From: Chaetorhynchus papuensis
Taxonomy: Eukaryota > Chordata > Aves > Passeriformes > Rhipiduridae
Assembly (NCBI GenBank): GCA_013396525.1
Contig: VWYX01000212.1
Coordinates: 620,001 to 684,000 of the forward strand
Direction of reading: 5' to 3'
Length of the DNA: 64,000 nucleotides
Below the pieces are notes generated by a model. That model was not told the origin of the DNA. It saw only the letters and a program-made list of their open reading frames with translations, and did no database searches. The translations under genes and the position numbers were made by a program. This document shows, piece after piece, positions 24,401-36,400 of this stretch (positions within the stretch are counted from its first letter, which is position 1; each line of letters starts with the position of its first letter).

Positions 24401-27400
24401 TCCCCGTCCCCTCCCTCCTTCCCACCAACAGTGCAGAGAGACAGGGCATGGGAGTTTTGGTCAGTTCATCGCTTGAGATCTTCTGTTCACTCAGGGAGAG
24501 GAGGTTTTCCTCTGCTATGCCATGGGGTACCTCCCACAGGAGACAGTTCTCCATGAACTTCTCCAGTGTGGCTCCAATCTCATGAGCAGCAGTCCTGCCA
24601 AAACTGCTGCAAGCTGAATTCCTCCCATGGGCAAAGAGTCCTCCCAAAACTGTTGTGGCGTGGGTGACTCCTCCATGGGGCACAGTCCTCTATGGATAGG
24701 CTGCTCTAGTTTGGAAGCAGTGGCCTCCTCTCTCTATTCGGGTCTCCCACTGGATCACAGCTTTCTCTGTCATCCACCTGATCTGGCATAAGCACCTCCC
24801 TCATGGGCTGCAAGTGGATCTCTGCATCCCCCATGGACTTCATGGGCTACAGGGGGACAGCTTACTTTACCATAGTCCTCACCACCGTTTGCAGAGGAAT
24901 TTTGACTCTGACGCTTGGTGCAGCTCCTCCCCCTCCCCTCCTTCTCTGCTGACCTTGTTGTCCCCATGTTGTTTTCTCTTACAGGTTCTAACTTCCTCCT
25001 CTACCTAGGAGAAAAACTGCTGCCCCATTGTTAGCAAGTTCCACCAATTCAAAGATTCTTGCAACATCCCGCAGCGTGGAGAGGTTGATCTCATCTAGGT
25101 TGCACGTTAGGGAATCGCTTGCCATGTTTCCTCTGCCGGTCAGGTGGCCCCATTGCCACTGTGCAGGCGGTGGCGGCTTCCGGGGCGCTGCCTCTCTTCA
25201 TGCTGGGTGCCGGGAAGCTGCTGGCACTCTCTCGGCCCTTCTGCCCGCAGCGTGGCTGGCTAGGGGTGGCCAGGCAGGCAAGGCTCGCCGTGGGCTGCAT
25301 TGGGATGGTGGCAGCTGCGGTTGCTGCCCTGAGGTGGCCCAGGCGGCTGCAACCCACCATGCCCTGGAAAAAACTGCGCGTGCGCTGTTTTGATTTTCTT
25401 CTTAAATATGTAATCACAGAGGCATTACCAACCTCTCTAATTGGGCCAGCAGCATGTCGAGAGTCATAAGAGATTGGCTCTGTCAGTCATGGTGGAAGCT
25501 TCTAGCAACTTCTCACAGAAGTCACTTCTGTAGTCCTCCCCCGCTACCAAGAATCCAGGCCGTGCCAAATCAACACAATCACTCTTGCAGCAGCCTTTCC
25601 AGAATAAAACAATAGGAGTTTTCAATCCCAGAATCAAATTACCCTGGTGACTGGACTCCCAACATTTCCATAAAAACTCACAGTTATCAATTTAAGACCA
25701 AAAAACTGATTGCAGGTATGAAATTCAAGATGACCTGTTTCTCTGTGGTTACGTTTTTCTCAGACACTTGATGCTTAAAACCCTCAAACAAGGAGCTTTG
25801 ACAGCTTAAAAACCTGGTGTGTATGAAGACATCGGTTTAAAACCCGACCAACACTTTCAGAATTGGATAGTATAATTTTCCCCTTGAAGGTAAAATCCCT
25901 GAATTAAACTTATTTGGGCAAGTTTCAGAAGATAAGGGTGCAAAAATCTGTATAGCAAATTCTCTGGCTGAGAAAAAGGTGATATAGTTTCTCTTGGCCT
26001 GTTAAGCATCTTATGACAGATAACTTCAAAGATAAGCCTCATCTGATGTAGAAAAGGTTTAACAAATGGAATGTGTTTAAACAACAATTATGGACTTTCA
26101 AGACTCCTATTGAGGTCACAAGAAACATTTTTCAGTAGAATAAAAGGCTGCACTCAGTAACTGAAAGAGGGAAGGTGTAACTATAGTCCCACATGTTGGA
26201 AAAACACTGTCACCACCTCATCATATGCTGAGACTCAAAATGTTACCATTGCACTGCTGGACCTTCAAGAGTGTTTGAAGAGCTTTTAGGAAAAAAAGCC
26301 AGTATTGTCTCTACTTTCGGAATAGCACAGAACAGTTGTTAAGTTATGAAAATGTATCGCTGAATAAGCTTACCTTCCTACGATGGGATGGCACAATAAA
26401 ATACGTTTCAATATTATGTTTCTTCAAGAAACTATTCCTTTCATGACCATATCCTGGTTCTACCTCATAGTCCCCATTTAGGCACTCTAAGGTGGTCTTT
26501 GTAATGTGAACTTTCCTGGAGAGAAAAATTAGATGGTGTTTAAAGCAAAGATACATTATGAGCTACCTGCTACTGAAATATACTCCTCTACAGAAGTTCG
26601 TAAAGAGGTCAATTTACATGGAAGACCACAGGTTTGATGTAAAAGAAAAAAAAAGGTTTTGTTTTGTTTCAATTTTAGGCAAATTGAACATAGAAAAATT
26701 TCTATTACATGATTACATTTGCAGATTTGCTGATTTGTAGAAAGTGAATGTCTGCACATCTTCTACATTGTGTGGCTTTCTTAAGTTTTTACCTCAATGG
26801 CTGCTTGGAAAAACATCCTGCTGTTTGAAACTTGTGACGTCACACACCAAAACTCTCTAGTGTATGAAGAGAAACTTCTTTTTCTGTTTCACTTCACATC
26901 TCTTACTCATATCATTCATCCACTCTGTTTTGTAGGCAGCTTTCTGATTCACTTTGTTTGGCAACACACCCATCTTTAATATTATTTCTGAATTTTCTTA
27001 TAATGAAAAGGTTTTCACATTTTCTCCTGAAAGACCCTTTATATTTGAAATGAGATTCAGAGAATGTATCTGAAAAGATTTTACTGCTTTCCTCTAATAA
27101 ACATGCGTTCAGATTTTTTTCCACTGGATAACTTTAAGACAATGAAAACAAAATACACTGCCAAAATTATCTAAAGCAGATGTATGCAATAAATAGAAAT
27201 TCACTCATCACTACCACAAAAAATTAACTGGTTCCATTGTTCTCCTGTATTGCAAAACAAGATCTTGTAAAAATCAAAGAGTATGGCAAGTCCTAGTCCA
27301 AATGTGAGCTACACACAGAACACCCATGCACCACTGCAAACGTTCACTGTGTGTATTTAAATTGTGTCCAAGGCTGTGCAATGAATACTTAAAGTTCCAG

Positions 27401-30400
27401 GACATGCCCCATGGGTTGGCTGCAGGTTTATGTGCTACTATATCCTTTTCAAATGTCATCAATATCTGAGTGCATAAACAGGTGTATCTTTTCTGTAGCA
27501 CACGACTAGTGTTGGAAATCTTGTCACGTAAAAGGAGCAAGGCATCCCCCCCCTCCCCTCCAAGCATAGAAGTGTGTAAGAGTAAAAAACTTCAGGAGTA
27601 GCTATAGGGTTTTACTTTTGTAACATGAAAGGATCAAAGTCTAGCATTCTTACTTTCCTAGTATTGCCTCATTCCTACTTTTTATATTTGGCAACTTCTA
27701 AAAATGATTTTGTTTGAAAATGTTTTGCTTCTAATCTAACCTACTTGTAATCTATTTACACAAATACAAAGATCATTTGGAAAATTCCACAGGACAGATC
27801 ACATAATACATTGATTGCTCTTGCCAAACACAATCCTTTTCATCAATAGCAGTTACATTGCAAATGTCTCAAAAAAGGAAATAAATTCTTCACCCATACA
27901 GTTTTCTATTTTTTTCGCTATGGTTCTTTTTCAGACTTACCCAGGCAGTCCTCCAGCTTCCATTACATTAGCTAATGTCACATCATTTGACCAGACATCA
28001 TATTGCCATTTTCGGAGACCCAGGACCCCGCAAAGCACCCTGCCTGTATGCAATCCAACTCTCATGTTGAGATCAACCTCTGTGGCTTCTGCAACAGATC
28101 TGTAATGGACAGCATCAGAATATTAATATTTAGACAATGTCTGCTCTTGATTTTCTCTCCTTCCAAAACTAACACACACACACACACACACACATATATA
28201 TGTATATGACTGAATAGAAAGGGTCTTATAAAATGTGAAATGGTATATTCAAGTACTGTTCTCTACCTTCACTAGTTTCAAAGCCCTAATTATAATTCCA
28301 AAAAAATAATTTTCTTGGTTATATTTTAATTACTGTTGAATCAAAATCTCAGTATATCAAATTTCTTGACCATTTCTGTGAGAAAAGAGGTACGGAGAGG
28401 CACTAGTTAAGAAGGCCAATGTATAAGTAATTATTCCCAATCTACTATGTTCTAATTGGTTCAATTACCCAGTTACCAGGGTACAGGACAAAGAAAATGA
28501 TGAAAGTAATAAATCAGTGTAAGAACAGCAGACTGATTATAAACACTAATATCTTTCCAAAGCTCATGTAAGAGTGGCACAGAAACAATTTGTAACTATG
28601 GTCTTGCACCTGTAAATTAAATTTAATGTTCAGAGATTTTCACTGCCTAGCTGGTAAAGGATGAATTAATCTGCAAAATTGTTATTAAAAGCATTTTTTG
28701 GTGCCACAATAAGGAAAGATTCTTCATTTCTGTGAATGAAGGGCATGCTATGACTTGCACCCTGCACAAAGTTGTGAACACTGAAAAGGTACTTTGAAAC
28801 TAACAGTCTTAAATATTACATGCTATGTAATAATACTGTACATAGATCTTTTCAGCTCTTCTGTTAGAGAAACACCTGGCATTCCACAATCCAGTTGCTG
28901 TCCAAAAAGTGATATTATCTCTGAATAAAGGAAACTGACTATTCAGTGTAAGAATTTATTTTCATTAGATTTTCTTAATTTGAATTTTCCAATGCATTTA
29001 ATGGAAGAAGACTTTAAAATGAAATGCTGGCTATAATTTTCCCTTGAAATTCACTGACTAATTTTTTTTTTTCAGGTATCATCCAGGTACACTGGATTTT
29101 GCAGAGATGCCTTTAAAAAGACTTTTCAACTATTATAGAAGTTATTTATACTTGTTTAAATACAATTAACAGCAAGGTCAGCATAGATCAAGATGTGGGA
29201 TGTGCAGCAAAGATACCTGGCCTCAATTTAAATAAGAAACTCTTCACCTATGAAGTGCTGAAGTATATACCATGTCAGCCATCACTAATGTGAGTAACAT
29301 GGAGATCTCTTTTTTCCCCAGAGGGAATCTGGGCATAACACATTTTTCAGTCATATTTTATGCAATAACACAGACAGGCTTATGCACAGCTTTCTGAAGG
29401 ATTAAATATTTCCTTGTCCTATTTCTACTCACTGCTAGTCAGCTCTCCCTTATTCAGTATTTGTGCCCAGTCAAGCCTCAAATATGACTTCAAGGAGTCC
29501 TAAAAGGATTCTACTGTTACAAATCTTAGTTGTGCACAGTCTGTTTGACAAAGCTTTGAGGAAATGAAAGGCCCTAAGAACATAAGCCACCTAATGATAA
29601 GTGACCACACTTTGTATCTTCACCTGAGCATGTGTTACTGTGTCATTAACAGATTGACCTTACACCAAGACCATACCTTGCAAGCCAAAGCCCTTCAGCA
29701 TTACACCTTGCCTACTTATGTTCTCCTACATAACTAAGTACCTATGTAATAATCTTAATTAATGAACCCACTAGAGTTTGAGTTTCTCTGTTCATAAATG
29801 AGTGGGGATTTTTTTTGTTGTTTCCCTAGCTCCCTTCTACTCCATTTGAAAAAGTATATAAAACCTCAGAGTAAATGCATGTGGAAAGACAGTGAAATTC
29901 AGAGACTGATAAAGTCCACTCCAGGCTTTGACATTGCTTTGTCTGTCTGACTTTCTCCTTTTAGAAATTTGAGTAGAATAACAATAAGTAAATGAAAAGA
30001 GATGAGCAGAGAAATACAATATGGCTGACCATACTCCTTGTTAAATAAGCTGATATGTATAGTGCACCAATGAACCATAAAGCAGAATCTGAAAAAAACT
30101 CATGTTTTGAACAAAAAATTTCCATAAGTAGTCACTTAGTAAAAAGTCTAAATTGAGAATGCGTTTCTACATCTTCCCCAGAAGCTATGACGTGTTTCAG
30201 AGATGCTTTCATCATTACTAAATTTGAGTAGGAATAAAAGCTCATGAACAGTTCATTACATTTTTTGAGTTTATCTTGTAGACCTTTGTGCTCTTTAGAC
30301 AGATAATTTCCACAAATATACCCCACTGAACTATCAAAAATGAGGAATATTAGGTAATATATAAAGAACAGGCTTCAAATATAAATTCAGAGCAGTACAA

Positions 30401-33400
30401 TGATCATATTCCCAAACAACATCAACATTTCTACAATAAAATATCACAAAAATGTCCACTGAGGTATTTTAAATTATAAATACATTTCTGAGAAAATATC
30501 AGCACTTCACTAACAAGCCAGGAATAGGAAAAAGAAGTTTCTCAAATAAATTATTCATTATAACATATTCTCTCATAGGTTCCTATACTATACTTAAGTT
30601 TTCCAACTGTTAACACAAAAGTAGGCCCAGAAAAAAACGGAAATCAAAAAATAATTTTCTTTTTAAACCAATTGTGTTCAGAAGACATGCAAGTGACTAA
30701 TAAGACAACCATCTACCCTGACAGCTCTATTATCCTTTAAGCCTTTAAATTTTAGTTCCCTCCTTAACTACAAATATTTCATGTGCTGATACGAGCCATG
30801 AAAGTAATTTAGATCACCTGCAGAACAGCTCCAGACATGTGCTCCTGGGCATTTGAAGAGGGAAAGAAAAAAGCTCTGCATGCCATTTCTTTTAATTATT
30901 TAGGTCTTTTCTTTAGATCTAAAAATATCTGCAGAAATAAACTTTTCCTGGTTAAAGGCATAGATATGACTTTTGGTTCAATTACATACACTTCCCCAGA
31001 GTATTGCTCAGCTGCAGCAGAGCACTAGGAGAGAGAGTCAGGGCTGTGAAGGGCTGTTGGCTTGCTTTGGCAGAGGGGCAAGCTGACGAAGCTTTCACCA
31101 CTGATAGACAGCTTCTTAAAAAGGCAGCTGCTGGTTCTCTCAAAACTTGAGGTCAATTCACTCCTGCCAGTTCAAACATTTCCAGGCCCCGGACTTTTGG
31201 ATGACCAGGGAAAAGCTTCAACATTGTTGACAACAGGGAAGTTAATGCTTCTGTCTATTTCCTCAGACAAAATCCATGCAGGAAAACTTGATATTTCCAT
31301 TAGACTTACTCAAATTGTCTACTGTAGTTCCTCTCCCTTTCCTGGTGCTTTGGTCAGCCAATGACCAAACCAATCAAAAAGAGACAGTTTGAGCATTAAC
31401 CTTCCCAGTGCAAAAACCTCCCCAGATGCAAACAAGCCCAACTTTCATCTGTGAAGTCTTACATGATGACTGGTGGAGTCATTCACATTAGGTGGAGTCA
31501 TCCATTTGGGATAAAATCACCTACGCGACACAGAAAACAGTTAATAAACCCCACTGGGTTGCCCTGTTCTCAAGAAGCAAGGGTTCATGGACAATCAGAC
31601 CTCTTCAAAAGCCCACATGCAGCAATAACATTCAATCAGAAGGTCAGATGAGACTTATTCTAAAGTAACCCTTCCCCTCCTTGCTATAGTATGTGTAGGT
31701 TGAACTAAAGCAGTCAGCAGCAGTTGCTGTGATCCACAGTCATGTTCCTACTCTGTCATGCTTCATGCTACTACTCACAGTCAGTGATGTAGCTAGTGAT
31801 GCAATTCCCTCTATGTCAGTACTAAAATGGCACCTAGTAAGGTGTTAACAGAAGAAGCATCATGAAAATGTACTGTTTGTGTGACAACAGGACTGATTAC
31901 AGGACTCCATTAAAGTTTTGACAGGTCTGTGAATGTTAACCCGAGTATTTTGACCCAGTCCAAAATCTAGTGTTTATATACTGCTCACTCAGAATCTCTC
32001 ATTTCCAATTGGAAACATTACAGATTATTTCTTGCTCTGTAACATTATTGAATGCAGTTAAATAAGTGCCTCATTTCACTGTATTTCATCTCCTAAGAGG
32101 AGTTTCGGGACTGAGCCAAAGAATTGTTTAATACAATTTATATTCATTGATGAAGTGCTGTCTAAGGAAAGACAAAACAATTAAGAATGTATAAAATTGC
32201 CCCCATAACACTAGCTTAAACCAGAACTCTAGACAGCTTTTGGAGGAGAGAGGGAGGGAAGAGCTTTATTAGCTGGGCATAACTTTTCTGCATGGCAATT
32301 AGCTAACAAATATATCTATTTAGAAGGTAAAACACTGTAGTACATGAGACTGAAACCTTCAAGCATGGGAATCAATTTAAGTAAGGTGAAGAGAGTACTT
32401 GGCCTAACACACTGTTCATAACCAAGGGGAGGACAACAGCCACGTTAGAGAAATACATGACATATTAGAGGCACTAATGAATATGACCATTTTAATTTTA
32501 TTGGTAACAAAAAGTTGACAGTCAAAACTCATATGGTAAGAACAGCATTGGTGATATCGAACACTCACTGCTGTGGTGCTTTAAGTGACTCTAAAGTAGA
32601 ACAAACATCTGGCCTGTACTGAGGCACTGACACAATGGCTACAGAAATTCTTTTGGAATAGAAGCAGAATATAACACTATCTGTTTTGTCAGTTTTTGAC
32701 CATAAAAAGCTCCTCCCATAATTATTTTGGTTTTGTTCCCTTCAAGAAAACACTTTGAGGAAGGTGGATGAAATTGTGAAAATTATAATTATTTAATAAT
32801 AATTTTAAAATTATGTTCTCAGATGATACATTCAGCACCATATTGTAGGAATCCTAAATAATAGTTATGCAGAACATAAAAAGAATGGAATGTATCAGTT
32901 TATATGAACACATTCAACTCAGTCTGATCATAGAACCATCAACCGGCCGTAGAAGTTTCCATTCCTTGATTTTCCAGTAAAAAAATCCACACCTTGTTGG
33001 TACATATCTCTGGGACAGACACTTTTGATAGATCTATCACCTGAATCACAATTTGAGTTATTTTATTCATTTATTTACTTACTTACTTATTTATCCCAGG
33101 TAACATGACAAACCTGTCACTAGGGATGACAAATTCCAAGCATAAATTTACAGTGCCAAGACCTGAATTCTACAGCAAAGTGAATAGACTTTAAAAAGAC
33201 TACCAGCTGGCATCCACCTCTGCATGAAAGGGGGAAGTTTAAAAAAAAGTTACTTTGTATCTCATGGAACTGACAAACAAAGCTTAACAATCATACCAAT
33301 ACAAAATAAAATGCTGCATTCCAGCTTCACTGTCAGAAGCTCCTGACTTCACCTTTTCATTTACTGAACATATTTTAAAACAAATTAATCTGGGGAGTCT

Positions 33401-36400
33401 ATCTTCTAACTTTGGTTTCTGTGAAGGAGAGACACTAATTGTGCTTATGCACAAAGAATGCAGAATACGTCCCTAGCTATCCAACAATCCTAAATAAACC
33501 TGGCACTCTCTTGTAGCCTTGTCTCTTACCCATCTTGCCCTCTCACCATGCTCTGACCACTGACTACATAAAAGACCTAAACTTTATGAGTTTTTTAAAA
33601 AATAAAATTCTGAAATTGCTGGTTAACTTCTACCACAACCTCTGACTAAACGTGTCTAGATAACACACTACAGCTCCTCCACTTAGAATTGCAAGGTTGC
33701 TGATGCTGCAAGAGCCCTCTGGAAATCATCTAGACCAACATATTTGCTCAGAGAACAGCTGGCTACAGAAGTTTGCCCAGAACTGTGCCCAGCTGGGTTT
33801 CAAATCTCTCCAAGGACACAAATGCCACAACTTTTCAGTGGAACCTCTCAAGCATCTGACTACCTCCACAATAAAAAAAGTTTTTCCTTTATTTAAATTG
33901 AATTTCTTGTATTTCAGTTTGTGCCCATTTCCTCTCATGCTGGCACTGGATGTTGCTGAGAAAAGTTGCTGAGAAAAGAGGGCTTTGTCCTCTTTACTCC
34001 CTCCCCATAGGTATTTGTCTGCATTGATAAGAATGCCTCTGAGCCTTCTCTTCTGCAGGCTGAACAGTCCCAGTTCATTCTTTTCTAATTCAACTCCTAT
34101 TTCAAGTTTACATTATCATGTCAGTAGCCAATAAAATATACCCTAAAAAGGGAACATGCTCATTCTAATATTAGTAAAAAAAACCTTCTTAAGAGGAAAG
34201 TTCCAACAGCTATATCAATACATTATTTGTATACACGAAATAAAGCACAACTAATGAATTAAAGATTAATGATGGGTTTAAAAGAGGATGAGAGCATCAT
34301 CTATTTCTTTCCAGGGATTTTTAAAAAACAAAACCAAACAAACTAAAAGGCTTTTGTAAAATGTGTACAGGACCTGTACATCTAATTATGTTTCTAAAGG
34401 TCAGGGCTTTCTTATAAATGGAGTATCCATATACTGATGAAAGAATACACATATTCTTTTAGGATTTTATATTACCATAGACTATAATAAATTATAGATT
34501 AAGAGATTATGAAGTATTTTATCAATTTTACAATGCTTACAAACGTGATGAACTTGCATTGAATGAGAGGGAGAAAATGAATTCATTTACCCAACTCTTC
34601 ACACTCTGTGAGATTTTGTAGTATGTTTAGCAAATGAAAAGGAAAAGTGGGCAATACAGTAGTGAAGAAATTTTCCATCTTTGTCCTTTCCCTCCTATGT
34701 AATGAAATAGATCTCCAGCTTTGGCTAAAAGCTCATTTACAGTTCTCTCATACCCATATTTTTGCCTCAGCAAAACAATGATCAATGTAGAGCTATCAAG
34801 CATAAAAAAAAAAAAAATCAGTGCAGCAAAGTGAATTTCACATTATATTTCTGAAAAGCAGAATACATGAAAGGTTTACACATTACATAAAAAAGGAGTA
34901 ATCAGCAGGCTACGATTTTGAGACTACAAACACATATACAACAGGTATACATCAGGACTGGTTTCGAGTTTACATACTGGTGTGCAAAATGAGCAGTGTT
35001 TATTGCTGCAAAACAAGAAATTTGACTCTTTTCATTGTGGCAATAGGCAATAGAATATATTTTGTTATTTCCCATTATCTTTCTGCCACCTGTTCAGTAC
35101 ATGTGTGTGCCTCTACATACTCAATTTGCACGCTTACTCCTTACAGTGATTAGATGGAGTGGAAAATCAATATCTAGAATGGCCATGCCTGAAATCAGTG
35201 TCCTGTGGCCCAAATGCAAGAGTGTAACTTGCCAGGTGAGCAGTGCTAGCAGACACTGCTGTATCTCTAAGAGCACACTTCCTGAACACCATACGGGAGT
35301 TGTGGCAGCACTCGTGTCTGGGTTCACCATGCATGGTACTTACGTGATGGTGTCAATCATATCCAGTCCCATTTCAACACAGCAATGGGCATGATCTGTT
35401 TTGGGCTGGGTCAATCCTGATACACAGTAGTAACAGTCCCCTAGGATTTTTATTCTTCTGCAATGATTTTCCTTTCATAAAAACAGAATAGGAAAATTTT
35501 TACTATTTATATAAATATTCCAATATTAACAGGGTAAAATCTTCTCCAATACTATGCAATAATTCAGGGAATCTTTCTCTGATCAAATGAGGTAATTTAC
35601 AGTTAATGAAATCTGGGTTCCCTGTACACAACAGCTGACACCACATTTATTTATTTATTTACAAATAGATACATATATACTGGACATCAGCCCTGCATTG
35701 CTCAACACACATGGGTTAACACTGCTTAAAGCTATAGTCCTGAACAAATGTTATTGTCTTGCCCTCATGCTAGGTTACTATGAATTCAAGATTCACAATG
35801 AGACTTCATTTCTGTATGAACCCAAACCAAAGGACTGAAGCCAAACCACTACTGGATATTGGGAAATGTTTGCATTCTGAGAAACTTTTGTTTCAAATTC
35901 GGTTCCAATTCACCAGGAAAGATTATTTATTTATCTGTAAAGGTACACACATTTTGCATTACCTATTCATAAATCACAGCATGATCAGTATGACAGACTT
36001 GCAGACGAGAAGCTAGTCAGTTTGCATTACAATCAAATTTAACTCCTGTTTGCATGAAGTTTAATTTCTACAGCCAAAGAGTTCTGGCTAAAACTCTCCC
36101 ATTTAAAAAAAACCCAAAAATGATGGCATGTGATAATTGCTAAATCCATCTGAGCAGAAAGTTCATTTCTAAACAGAGAGCACATAACAAAATGCCTCTA
36201 AAAAAGCAGTACCTTTAACTAATAAACTCTGAGGAGACACAAAGAGATGATGGTATCTTTTGTAACAAGACTATGGCAACTTCTACCAATTTAGAGTTTG
36301 GCACAGAAAAGTAAATAACCCGATTAAATGAATCCCACTTACAAAGCTGGAATTATGCCAGTAATAACCATGAAAAATTAACTGTTGTGAATATGATGGG

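Larger units (their letters stand above)
12704..26373 (-). other. ADCY1: ADCY1 intron, 13,670 bp, repeat-rich
   Basis: This is the longest intron in the window. It separates the end of C1a (residue 485) from the calmodulin-binding exon (486). It holds CR1 fragments near 15.3, 19.0 and 21.5 kb and a 1.4-kb solo LTR at 24.15 kb. The rest is AT-rich with no exon I can find. A stretch at about 23.09-23.42 kb is more complex and may be an old LTR remnant, but I cannot assign it. Confidence 0.85.
28100..35343 (-). other. ADCY1: ADCY1 intron, 7244 bp
   Basis: This intron lies between two catalytic-core exons. It holds a CA/TA repeat next to the 28.1-kb acceptor, a CR1 fragment at 33.7-34.1 kb, a TTAC/TTAT-type simple repeat near 33.07 kb and an A14 run at 34804. 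A 19-bp imperfect duplication (GGTGGAGTCAT core) sits at 31472-31509. Confidence 0.85.

Noticed and set aside
25028..25469. Three overlapping frames of 108-121 codons in a GC-rich tract
   Set aside because: They lie inside the solo LTR. GC-rich DNA has few stops, so long frames on both strands are expected by chance.
35062..35394. 110-codon plus-strand frame
   Set aside because: It partly overlaps the antisense of the ADCY1 exon at 35344-35471. The rest has no similarity I know.
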